From contig JAFEVB010000022.1 in NCBI GenBank assembly GCA_032629725.1, positions 496,001-560,000 on the forward strand: DNA of 64,000 bases, read 5' to 3'. Below are positions 10,814-20,942 of the stretch, one piece after another. The notes beneath the pieces are model-generated. The model was not told the DNA's origin. It saw only the letters and a list, made by a program, of their open reading frames with translations, and searched no databases. Position numbers and translations under genes: made by a program. Position 1 is the stretch's first letter; every line of letters begins with the position of its first letter. This DNA comes from Gremmenia infestans. Taxonomy: Eukaryota > Ascomycota > Leotiomycetes > Helotiales > Hamatocanthoscyphaceae.

Positions 10814-12920
10814 GCGGGTTTATATGTGTGATGATTTTGGAGTATAATGGATTGGATTTGGTTGGAAGGTTTAATTAGAAGCGATACCCTTTTGCGTCAA
10901 CATTTCAGCAACAATATTTTACATATACGAGAGTTATGAAAGAGGAATCAAAAGTTTATGGGTGGACGGCAAGGATGGAGAATATGTTTATCCAATTTTG
11001 GAAATAGGGAAAGGACGTTCAGGAGAGAAAGAAACAAAAAGAGAAGACGAAGAGAGAGAGAGCGAGAGAATGAAGCGATAGTGACAGAAATGATTAAAGC
11101 CATACATGTTTTCGAATATACGTCCCCTTTCCTTTGCTTTCCTTTCGCTTTCGTGGCTTTCTCCCCTTTTGTCAAACTTCACCTCGTAGTGAAGAGAACA
11201 AAACATACTATACGTTCGAGGGAGCAACTCAAGATCAAGATGCTCGCATTTCTCAGACAGTTCGAGATATCCTCATAGAGCGAGCGAATGAGGACCTGCA
11301 GAAGACCAGTTGATAGAGGGCTTCCCACCGCTTTCGTAACTGAACCTTATACGCCTATCCACCAATCGAAACGTCGATTTGGTGATGCATTGATGGTCGG
11401 GAATTGACAGTCACTATTCTTGGCCAGGAAATACAGTACAGTATCAACGGGCCGCCTGAGCTGGGCTGGTCACGAGAAAATTTAACCCTGTCCTGTCCTG
11501 TTCCGATAATGACGGAGACTTAATGCGGCTGTTATACCCTCTTCTAGTGCGAGGGGCAAACTTGGCTTCTCTCCTTTCCCAACGGGCAGAGCAGCATTGC
11601 AAGGCATCCCTGCTGGAAAGAACAACATCGCCACCCAAGAGCTAGAGCCCCGTCCCTGCATGATGTTGAACGATCTCAACATGGGGGAGATACTCTTGAA
11701 GATCGGCATGAAACTCGTTTAAACTACTGGGCTATAAAAACGCCGTTATTGTATGACTTGAAGGGGCTGAGTTGTTGAAATTTACAAGGCAAGATGCCAG
11801 GTTCAATAGCTGGCCATGCATTATTCGAGTATCGAAACCGGGGCACTTTCTTATTGTTCCTCCCGCCGATGACAGTTGATTCCTCGCCCCACATGAAGCC
11901 AGTCAGTCAACTTTAAACCCTCAATCTCTTCATTGTGTTTCTCCGAATAGCCACTTTTTGTGGAGAATAATGCGAAATACTGTAACTGTATAGAGCACCA
12001 GTGCTTATGCAGTTCGTATCTTCCAGCGTTATTGGTAAGAACTCAATTAGGTAACGTGCAGTCTTTCGTCGTTGTATGTACTTCCTAGGCCCCCTGTCAG
12101 TCTTGGAAGCGTTCCAGAACAAGTTGTCGTCCCTGCTTCTCGTTAGCAGAAGCGAGAACAAGATTTGGACACATGCAGCGTCTTCCCCCGCGAATCAGAA
12201 TTGCTTTCACCGTTTTACTCCTATTTCGTACTTCCAACTGCCATTACTCCGTACTTACTACAGTAAAATTAGTAAAGCCGTGGTCCCGGCACGAAATGTT
12301 AGGAACGGGATGAACCAACTCTATACGGCTTTACTCAATGTTCTTGCTCCAAGCAAGCGAGGTGCAATGATGCTGATCTCCCCCTTTCATGCGTTTCTTT
12401 CATCCTGGAATAGCTGAGCCTTGCAGCAAGTGGCAATGTGTGTTACAAGGTGTTCGATTGGTATGTCACGAACCATCGGGCTGAAGGCTAACGTCCACCT
12501 CGTCTCGACTCACGACCTCGACTATAGTTACGCATATACATCCAGGGATTTTGGATCGACATTGAATTTCCAGGAACAGGTTCGTCTACTCATATCATAC
12601 GTTGACATATTATTTCGGGCTTCTCAAGTCTATCTTCTATTCCCACAATATGACGACACAGGAGAGCAAGAGAGCTGGATAAAGTTTTTTTCCTTGGTAG
12701 AGTTTCGGCGGAGATGATGTTGATAGGAGTAGCTCCGCTGAAATGCTTCCAGGGAACAAGAGAATAGTGGAATTGGTAGAATTGGAAAGTCTATAAAGTA
12801 GACTGGAATATCCTCTGAAAGAATCTCTCGTCAATATCAGCTTCATCAATCAGTCCCCATTTCTCACATTTCAAACCGCAAGCACCATTTACTCTTTCCA
12901 CAACGAACTCAACCGCCGAT
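10814..12920. other. Intergenic, 2.1 kb, upstream of the hydrophobin
   Basis: This is a gene-poor stretch between the Kelch gene and the hydrophobin. It contains a purine-rich block at about 11010-11075 (GAGAGA-type). Open frames of up to 113 codons occur in several frames, but none has a plausible start, splice pattern or domain. The last part is the hydrophobin promoter. Confidence 0.55.
12792..12797 (+). promoter_or_regulatory. TATA box of the hydrophobin gene
   Basis: A TATAAA lies 124 bp before the hydrophobin ATG, and the 5' leader between them is C/A-rich. The position and strand suit a strongly expressed, regulated gene. It is inferred from sequence only. Confidence 0.45.
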
Positions 12921-13322
12921 ATGAGAACTTCATTCGTCACACTTTTCGGGCTTGCTGCCACCGTCGCTGCTATTCCTGCTAGAGTCATGGAGCGTCAAAC
13001 AACCCTCTGCTCTTCCGGCACTGCTCAATGCTGCTCAGTGGACGTTTTGGGCGTTGCAGACCTCGACTGCGCCAATCGTTAGTCTTTCATCAATCCTGTA
13101 CAACAGACACACACTAATAGACCTTTGTACAGCACCTACTCTTCCAGCCAACGGCACCGACTTTGCCAACATCTGTGCCGCCGAGGGCCAGATTGATATG
13201 TGTTGTCTTATTCCTATTGTAAGCTAGACTCTCTCTACCATTGTGCCTCCATCTTTGGCTTGGTACTAACACGTCACCAGCTTGACCAAGGACTCCTTTG
13301 CCAAGTTCCAATTGGAGGCTAG
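12921..13322 (+). CDS. Class II hydrophobin, secreted
   Basis: Three small exons (12921-13077, 13133-13218, 13281-13322) code for 94 residues; the introns are 55 and 62 nt with CTAAT and CTAAC branch sites. A signal peptide covers about residues 1-18 (MRTSFVTLFGLAATVAAI). All eight cysteines of a class II hydrophobin are present: C30, C37-C38, C50, C67, C76-C77 and C88. The spacings are 6, 11, 16, 8 and 10, and six residues follow the last Cys. Hydrophobins self-assemble at air-water interfaces and coat hyphae and spores. Everything except the first loop (6 residues where 9-10 is usual) matches the class II pattern. Because each exon is short, the gene is easily missed by open-frame searches. 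Confidence 0.92.
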
Positions 13323-13630
13323 ATACTTCATTCGAGCAGATACTCTGCAAGGGATTTGTACAAGGCTCTGAAAATACGATGGGCCTTGTCACATCTCGAA
13401 TGTATGATCCTCTGTGGACTGTATATAACCGTGTATATTTCTTAGGGGGCGAGGGGAGTTGGTCAAGGGGCAGGAAATAAGGCAACATAGTACGTAGTTT
13501 ATAGTTGTAATATGATTTGATATCGAATGACTTTCAAGTTGTGTTGCTTCGTCGAGAGTTAGTAATTTTGCGTTAAGTCCCTTTGAAGTGTGATTCTGTT
13601 CCCACTCTAAACCCAGAACATTTCATTTTA

Positions 13631-13681
13631 CGGTTATTTACTAATTCCATATTGTTTCAAATTTAAATTACTCGATCCATA
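13631..13681 (+). repeat. Left terminal inverted repeat of the 593-bp element
   Basis: The 51-bp inverted repeat pairs with 14173-14223 and has three mismatches, at positions 15, 28 and 35 of the repeat. Confidence 0.88.
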
Positions 13682-14172
13682 TTGTTTAATGCATATATTA
13701 CTCGATCCATACTATTTGATTTTTTTTTACTAAAACTTGCATACCTACTACTAGTAGTAGAAGCTTATAACTTTATATATCTTCTAGGATATTAGCATAC
13801 TAGCATATAGCTATAATAAATGCTTATATGCCCTATTAGGATATGTATATCACGTGAACCACGTGATCTTAGCCCTAATAACTAAGTATTATTAAGACCT
13901 TTTACTTTATTACTATAACCTTAGCGTTTACACCTATAAATGCAATAATAAAACTATAGATTACTAGGCTAGATAAATAAACTATATGTATAGATAGGAT
14001 CACGTGATATATATGATATATATATAATATATATGTTCTAATACTTCTAGCTTATTATTACCCTTTTTAATTTTATATCTAGGACTTTATTACTAGTAGA
14101 TAATAGTATAGCATTATGCTAGCGCTATTTCTAAGTATAATAGAGCAAGCTACTAGTAGAAACTGAAAAGTG

Positions 14173-14223
14173 TATGGATCGAGTAATTAAAATTTAAAAC
14201 AATATGGATTTAGTAAATAACCG
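14173..14223 (-). repeat. Right terminal inverted repeat of the 593-bp element
   Basis: This is the reverse complement of the left end at 48 of 51 positions. It is followed directly by the second copy of the 9-bp target duplication. Confidence 0.88.
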
Positions 14224-14496
14224 TTCATTTTATTCAAAATTCCTTCGTAGAGACCACCCGATATTTTCAATCCACCAATCATTAATTCAAGTGCATGCTG
14301 ATGCACTATACCTGGTTTAAACTACGTGCATCACTATCTCCCTCTAGTTCCCGAGGCTCATTATTGTACCCCTCCCCTTCACGACATGGCATACGCCCTT
14401 CAATAAATAGCAAGGCGTGATCACGCAATATATACAGTATATCAGAACCCAAAGTCCCCAAACTTTTAAATTAACGATTTTGATACTATTACCAAA

Positions 14497-15396
14497 ATGT
14501 TCGAAGGCTTCCAAGAGTTCAATATCGCCGTCACCCCAGATGTCACAATCCATGGCATCAAATCCGGGACCGGTCCACCCCTCCTCCTCCTCCACGGCTT
14601 CCCCCAAACCCACCACATCTGGCACAAAATAACCCCCTCCCTTACCCCCTCCTTCACCGTAATAGCGCTCGACCTCCGCGGCTACGGCCGCTCCTCCAAA
14701 CCCCCCTCCTCAACCCAGCAAAACCACGCACCGTACTCCAAATCCGTAATGGCATCTGACTGCATCACCGTCATGTCCTCTCTGGGCTTCGAGAAATTCA
14801 GCATCTGCTCGCACGACCGCGGTGCACGCGTAGCGCATAAACTGTGCGTCGATTCCCCAGCGTCCGTGGAGCGGGTTATGTTTCTAGACATCGCGCCCAC
14901 GCTAGCCATGTTCGAGAAAACCGATATGCAGTTCGCGACAGCGTACTACCATTGGTTTTTCCTGATCCAGCCGTCGCCGTTCCCGGAAACGCTTCTCATG
15001 AACGAGAAGGAGGTATTCGGGGGGCGGTTTTTCGGCGGCGGGTATGGGGGGAAGAATGAAGACAAAGGGTTTTGGGATCAGCAGGCGCTGGGTGAGTATA
15101 TGCGGCTTTTTGAGGATGGGGAGGGGGTTCATGCCATGTGTGAAGATTATAGGGCGGCGGCTACGATTGATCTTGAGGAGGCGAGGAAGGATCGCGGGGA
15201 GGGGAGGAAGATCATGTGTCCGGTTAGGGTGTTGGTTGGGGCGAAGGGGGTGGTGGCGACGAAGTTTGATTTTTTGAGGGAGTGGAGGGATGTTAGTGAG
15301 GGGGTGGTGACGGGAGAGGCTGTTGATGCTGGTCATTATATTGCAGAGGAGAATCCGGATGTGCTTTTGAAGCATATTAGGGACTTTTTTGGCTGA
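14497..15396 (+). CDS. Alpha/beta hydrolase of the fluoroacetate dehalogenase type
   Basis: This intronless gene codes for 299 residues. The fold markers are HGFPQTHHIWH (33-43, oxyanion region), DLRGYG (59-64) and the nucleophile elbow SHDRGAR, with Asp107 as nucleophile. The remaining residues correspond to those described for fluoroacetate dehalogenase RPA1163: Arg108 and Arg111 (carboxylate binding), Asp131 (acid), His152-Trp153 and Tyr218 (halide pocket), and His280 (base, in GHYIAEENPD). The spacing is nearly identical to that enzyme. The likely reaction is hydrolytic removal of halogen from haloacetates; a related epoxide or ester hydrolase is the alternative. The gene starts 274 bp after the transposon-like element and has no obvious partner genes. 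Confidence 0.85.
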   Translation: MFEGFQEFNIAVTPDVTIHGIKSGTGPPLLLLHGFPQTHHIWHKITPSLTPSFTVIALDLRGYGRSSKPPSSTQQNHAPYSKSVMASDCITVMSSLGFEKFSICSHDRGARVAHKLCVDSPASVERVMFLDIAPTLAMFEKTDMQFATAYYHWFFLIQPSPFPETLLMNEKEVFGGRFFGGGYGGKNEDKGFWDQQALGEYMRLFEDGEGVHAMCEDYRAAATIDLEEARKDRGEGRKIMCPVRVLVGAKGVVATKFDFLREWRDVSEGVVTGEAVDAGHYIAEENPDVLLKHIRDFFG

Positions 15397-17027
15397 CGCG
15401 GAGTGAGTAACGCGGTAACTAGGTGTGATTTGCTTAATTTTGATACCAAGTTTCAGTTCAATCTAACGATGACAGTTCTGAAGACTACTATTTTCTCAGG
15501 GTTCCTTTGTGGAATTTCTGGGACTCCAGAGGAAGAATACTACGGAAGTGTAGATTTCCCTGTCCAGGGCAGATAGCCGGTGAGATGTAGAATAAATACA
15601 GAAGTCAAGAATGCAATCTGTAGAAATGTTTATTCTGTGCAGATTTTCAACCTTTTCTTTCATTTGATATGGGTTATGTTGATATCCCAGTGGCGTCTTT
15701 CCTATCCAGAAAAGTATATTTCTTTATGGTTGAACATCACTTAACCTTATGTTTAACAGTGGTATTGCTTCCGCGAAATAGTGAGGACACCAGTAAGTTG
15801 GCTATATGTATGTTGAATCACACCTACTATCGGACAAGTGCAGCAGGTCAAAGTTCGCCCTTCAACTTGGCAAAATTGCTTGTTGCTCATCTTAAGGGGG
15901 AGCCAGCCATAGCTAAGTGAAGCCACCTGCTCTACTCCAGCTTCAACTTCACTTGAAAGTAGTCAATCGTATACGTCAAAACCAACCTATGTTGTTAACG
16001 TTATGTTCCCCCAAAGCTCATCTAATAACAAAGTGTTTATCAAAAATAGTCGCATCAAGAATGATTGAGGATCTTGTCATCGCGCCTTTCCAACAATCTC
16101 AGACACTCCACTATGAAACAATACTTTACATGTTGTATTTAAGGTGTATATCATAGTAAAGCCTTTCCCAGATTTGCAAGACAAGCAGTGGCGCAGCTGG
16201 ATTGTAATGCAAGGTATTTTGCCATCAACCATAGGACAAGATATGAATACTTTAATACCTAAAACTGCATCTCTCAAATCCATTGTAGAATTAGCTTGAG
16301 TGTACTTCAGAAGGCACTCCGGTGGCTACAGCCCTTTGTATGGTGCCCCCACACTCGATCCAGGTCAAAGCCATCCAACACTATCAAATTCGCTAGGCTT
16401 CTTTTTTGGACAGTGTTCGATATCCTGACTTGAGAAGTCATAAACCATATCGGCCTAAGAGTCTTCCTCAAGTTCTCTGAACCTCGCTCTGTTGATAGAT
16501 GGCGGCAAAGACATCAACTTAAGAGGGAAATTTCAGACCTTAGTTGAGATGCCCGCCATAAGCCGTCATTAAACATGCCGCTGAATAGAACGCACCGAGA
16601 AAAAGCTAGTGAAGGCTTAAATAAATGCTAGGTGTAACCCGAGATCTTCGTGTAGTAAATGGGACTCTGCAAGCTGCTTTGAATTTACGCCAGAGTTCTG
16701 GAGTATAGTGCAACTCCTCCACTGGGATGGACTGCGAGTCGAAATGCACGATACCATTGTGTTTACACGATAGAGAGGTAAGATTTGAAGAAAGAAATCC
16801 AAATCCAAATCTTGAAATGGTCGCCCGTCACGTGTGACCGTCTATACCTCCTTCTTTTGCCGAAAAATCAATCGGGTGGGGCAGGACCTTTGACTTTTAT
16901 CATGATATCATGATGTAATAGATCATCGGCACCATAGAACCACTAGGCTCGAATGCATTGTTTTGATTTAGTTATGTAGTTCCTCCAAATAATAACAATT
17001 TTCACTTACCTCTCCTAATTTGCAAAA
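15397..17027. other. Intergenic, 1.6 kb, nothing recognised
   Basis: I see only short unsupported open frames here, with no repeats or RNA genes that I can recognise. The right end is the promoter of the small mitochondrial-type protein gene. Confidence 0.5.
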
Positions 17028-17600
17028 ATGCCTTTCCTACTTCGTCTACGCCCCACAGCATTGTCAAGCTTGACTCGAAGAGCAGCTCACTCCAGCATCC
17101 GTCAACCTCTCTTCCTCCGAACAATTTCCTCCACTCCCTCCAGGTTCGCTCAAGGCTACGGCGACGGTGAAGGCGACCCCAAAGGCGAGAACCCCCAAGA
17201 CCAAGGTGCATCAAACAGCACGAAGGAGCATGGCGAGCACCCAGGTCCGGAATCCCCAGTACCAGGCAGCGGCGCTGGCCCCACGAAAAGCCGCGGTTCC
17301 AGAAAACCCAAATCCCCGGAAGAGTCGTCTGCGGATTCAGGAGGATCAAGGTCAAAGGACGCAAAGGAGACGGGATCCAGTCCTACGGGTGGGGAGATAG
17401 GAAGTGGAAGTGGAAGTGGAGGTTCGTCGTCCAAGATTCATGGCACAATATTGCCAGGAGAGAATACTCAGGAAAAGCAGGCGGAGGTCGAGGAGCATAA
17501 TATGGAATTCGAGAAGCGCCATGATCGGGCGGCGAGTACGGAGGACGATAAGGTTGATAAGAAGTTCTGGAGTGGTGAGTTTACTGCAATGCCTGGATAG
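17028..17600 (+). CDS. Small protein with mitochondrial-type presequence, unknown function
   Basis: As one exon it codes for 190 residues. The first 40 are Arg/Leu/Ser-rich without acids (MPFLLRLRPTALSSLTRRAA), which is typical of a mitochondrial presequence. The rest is Gly/Ser/Lys/Glu-rich and probably disordered, with a more conserved-looking end (HNMEFEKRHDRAAS, then DKKFWSG). An alternative 3' end is plausible: a GTGAGT donor at 17575 and an acceptor at 17636, with branch GCTAATAC, would replace the last residues EFTAMPG by DSREGVEGKV and move the stop to 17671. I do not recognise the family. Confidence 0.6.
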   Translation: MPFLLRLRPTALSSLTRRAAHSSIRQPLFLRTISSTPSRFAQGYGDGEGDPKGENPQDQGASNSTKEHGEHPGPESPVPGSGAGPTKSRGSRKPKSPEESSADSGGSRSKDAKETGSSPTGGEIGSGSGSGGSSSKIHGTILPGENTQEKQAEVEEHNMEFEKRHDRAASTEDDKVDKKFWSGEFTAMPG

Positions 17601-17671
17601 GTAGGTGTTGAGTGGTTGCTAATACTTTTGAATTAGGTGACAGCCGGGAAGGAGTAGAGGGAAAGGTTTAG

Positions 17672-18226
17672 GAGAGATTAGGCTATTAGTGGATGGGATG
17701 TACGATATGGGTGGGGTAGTCTTATGGATTAATTACTGCTGGTAATCGAGCTCGCGAATAGCTTCAATTTATTACTCTTAATGTGATATGAGTATACTTT
17801 GTATACAGTAAGGTGAGCTGTAATTAATTCTTCTCCACAATTTCTTATTCAACGCCAAGCTTCCCCACGCTTAGACCCCTGCTGTGGCTGAAAAAGCTCG
17901 AACAAACAGTGCAGTATGACGTGTGATGCTTGTAATGGGAAAGATGGAAAATGCATCCAGAATTGTGCTCCCCCGTAGCCAATCGCCTCCGCTTCCCGTA
18001 CAAACGCGTCGACGTCACAGCTAATGTTGTATGACCGTAGCGAAAGGTCTACGTGCAGCCACATTATGTAAACATACTTGGTCTCCTTGTTTTCTATTCT
18101 GCTCTGCCTTCTGCTTTCTGCTTTCTGCCAGAACATCACGACTTCTGTCAAACATTCCATCACCTTGACAGATCCAACTCTTAACAAACAAATACCTGAA
18201 GACCGTGAAGCTTCAGAGTACACAAC
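17672..18226. promoter_or_regulatory. Upstream region of the Ish1/Msc1 stress gene
   Basis: These 555 bp hold no gene. A CCCCT pentamer (stress-response-element type) lies at 17876-17880, which would suit a stress gene, but such short motifs arise often by chance. A pyrimidine-rich tract at about 18080-18130 is typical of fungal promoters. Confidence 0.35.
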
Positions 18227-20565
18227 ATGAAGTTCTTCTCCCAACTATTGCTGCTTGGCCTGGTAGCAGAATCCACCGTTGCCAGCACCTGGTTCAGCAA
18301 AGGTGGTACGTCTAAAGTTTCCAATGCATCCATTTCAGCCTGTTCTACCTTTCAATATATATGCATAGTGAAGCTTCCGAGAGCTCTTCCGAGAGCTGCA
18401 ATATGATGTTGGGAGCTTCCAATGCTATTTCCCATAGCATTCCAGCCGATCAAACAAATCACATCAACGTTACATTGCGTACTCTGTTGCACAGTCCAAA
18501 TCGCCAGATTTACCAATGAAGTCTCTGCTGACCATTTCCCAATAGTTTACAACAAATGGCACGAAACCGAGCTCGAGAGATGGCTGTCTGACAACAATGT
18601 CCCTTACCCGACTCCCGCAGATCGAAAGGATCTTGAGAACCTTGTTAAGAACAACTGGCAATCCAAGATTGCATCGCCATACAATGACTGGGATATCAAT
18701 CAACTCGGCTCCTACTTGAAGCAGAAGGGTGTTGAGACCAAGGATACCGCTGCCGCCAACAAAGATGGCTTAATTGCCCAGGTCAAGAACTACTGGTATG
18801 AGACTGAAGAGAAGGCCGAGGATGCCTACTCGAGTGTTAAGGACTGGATTTTTGATAGGTCAGTAACTCCGCTGCGTTGTTGTCGACCACTTACTAACAT
18901 ACTCATAGCTGGACTGGTACATAATCAATTCCAACTACTCCTTTGACGTCTGCTAACATATCCCAAGATTCACAACTCAAGGCCTACGCCGACAAGCATA
19001 GTATTCCAGTCCCTCAACCTCGCAAGCGAGACACTACCATCCAGAAGCTTCGATCTACCTATGAGACCGTGGCTAAAAAGACTGGCGAGACTGCCAGCTA
19101 CCCTGGAAATTGGCTTTATGAAACTTGGTCTGAGTCTGGTAAGTCACCCGTAAAAGGAATATGGTTCGGGTCTAAAATCTAGCAGATTTGAAGGAATGGC
19201 TCGATTCTCATGGAATTCCTGCCCCTCAACCAAGCACCCGTGACAAGCTGATCGCCAGCGTTCGCCGCAATGCTCGTATTGCGAGCCTGAAAATGGCCGA
19301 CCTACAAGCTTCTAGTTCCCAGGCCGCTGAGGCAGCTACCCACACTTTGAGCGAAAAGCTGCTCGATTCATGGTCCGACTCTCGTAAGTTTCTCTTGCGT
19401 GCATCTCAATCAACAAATAATGACTTTGAACAGAAATCAAGGAATGGGCCGACAAGAATGGAATCAAAGTTCCACAAGGTAGCAAGAGAAACGAGCTCTT
19501 GGCTATTGCACGAAAGCACCGCGCTCAACTTACTGGCGACAATGTCTCGAACTCTGCCAAGTCTGCTTTCGGAGCAGCTACCTCGAACGCCAACAACCAA
19601 TACGCCAAGGCTACAGATTATGCTCAGTTAAAGAGTGAGGATGCATTCAACTCTGCTATTGGTACTTGGAGTGACGTAGGTATTCAATTCACTTATGCTG
19701 GCAAAATACTGACATAGCTCAGTCTCGTTTGAAGGCTTACCTTGACGCCCGCGGTGTTCCAGTTCCACAATCCGGAAAGAAGGACGAGCTTTTGGCTTCC
19801 GTCCGCTTGAACCGACACAAGGCAGCTACTGGATGGTCTTCATGGACCTTTGATACCTGGACTGTTGACAACTTGAAGTAGGTTTGTATTGTTGAATTGT
19901 GTTCAGCTCTTGCTAATAATTCCCAGGAAATATCTTGCAGACTCCAGCAGCCAGACCGCACAAAAAGCTAGCAATAAAGCTGGTGCTACCCGCGAGCAAC
20001 TAGTTGCTGCTGCACAAGATTCTTTTGCCTCTGCTTCAAAGTCTGGTGGAACTGGTTATGCTTCTGTTACCTCTTACCTTGCTAAGCAGACTGATTCCGC
20101 CAAGGACTCTGCATTTGACACCTGGAGCGATTCTGGTATGTGAATTTTATACCTCTGGCTTATGATGTGTGCGCTTACAATCATAATAGAGCTCAAGAAC
20201 TACCTTGACTCCTATGGAGTCCCCGTTCCACAAGGATCCACCAAGAATGAGCTCATCGCGTATGCTCGCAATCAAAGGAACTGGTTCCAATATGGCACCA
20301 CCACTCCTCAAGGTACTCTCTGGGCTAAGCTGTGAGTATCCAATGCTCCTAGAAGAGGACGTCTGCAATACTGACTATCAAAAGTTCGAATGGCGCTCAA
20401 TGGGTCTTGGATCAACTCAGCATCGGTGCTTCTGCTACCCGCAACGAAGCCGGCTACCAAGCCGAGAAGGCAGGTGATGCCGTGAAGGAGGGTGCAACTA
20501 CTGCCACCAATCGTGCTGGTGAGGCGGCTCAGAGGGCTGGTGATAAGATCAAGGAAGAATTGTAA
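18227..20565 (+). CDS. Ish1/Msc1-domain stress-response protein, secretory or nuclear-envelope
   Basis: Ten exons (18227-18305, 18546-18858, 18909-18916, 18968-19138, 19186-19383, 19434-19675, 19723-19877, 19927-20135, 20190-20331, 20385-20565) close in frame to 565 residues. A signal peptide (MKFFSQLLLLGLVAESTVA) precedes about eight Ish1 modules of the form WS[DE]S-x-LK-x-[WY]-L-D-x-x-G-[IV]-PVPQ. The C-terminus has Ala/Glu/Lys amphipathic repeats of LEA type. Ish1 in fission yeast is a stress-induced nuclear-envelope protein and Msc1 is its budding-yeast relative. Introns repeatedly fall at the WSDS/LK point of the modules, and one of the exons is only 8 nt. The first intron (240 nt) is unusually long for this window. 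Confidence 0.86.
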
Positions 20566-20610
20566 ACTATTCGACATGAGACATGATATGGACACAAAAT
20601 ACTTCGGGGA

Positions 20611-20633
20611 TGGGATGGAATGGAATGGAATGG
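20611..20633. repeat. Short TGGAA tandem repeat
   Basis: A run of four to five imperfect TGGAA/TGGGA units lies just after the Ish1/Msc1 stop codon, probably in its 3' UTR. Confidence 0.5.
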
Positions 20634-20942
20634 GCTACGATGTGTATTATTGAGCGTTTACTGAGTGATGGGCGGTAGCAAGCGGCTCATGAAAAGGAAT
20701 TGCACGGTATTTCAGGTGTGAATTAGCTGAATAGAATGAGTTTTTCTATAATTGTCGAACCGCAGTGTTTATCCTACTTTTGAACTTTAATGAAGTACCT
20801 AGGTACGTATCGTTCGACTCTCCTGAAGTTGACGATAACAAAGCAATGAGCACCGACAGTCTATAAAACGATGGGATTGCTCTTCGGAGAGCCTACCAAA
20901 TCCTCAGCGGCGTCCCTCTTTAGCGAGGCATCTTCGACACAG

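Larger units (their letters stand above)
13631..14223. mobile_element. Non-autonomous DNA transposon with 51-bp inverted ends and 9-bp target duplication (MULE-like)
   Basis: The element is 593 bp and very A+T-rich, with inverted terminal repeats at 13631-13681 and 14173-14223 that match at 48 of 51 positions and begin CGGTTATTTACTAA. It is flanked on both sides by the identical 9-mer TTCATTTTA (13622-13630 and 14224-14232). A 9-bp duplication and long inverted ends fit Mutator-like elements (9-11 bp) better than hAT (8 bp) or mariner (TA). The inside has no coding capacity, so it must be moved by an enzyme encoded elsewhere. A second copy of the inner repeat ATTACTCGATCCATA lies next to the left end. 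The A+T richness may reflect RIP mutation. Confidence 0.85.

Noticed and set aside
10958..11278. A 106-codon frame starting MGGRQGWR with a run of Arg/Glu
   Set aside because: The Arg/Glu run comes from a GAGA-rich tract in intergenic DNA; there is no domain or supporting context.
14902..15375. 157-codon minus-strand frame inside the dehalogenase-like gene
   Set aside because: It is the antisense shadow of a gene with a clear family and complete active site.
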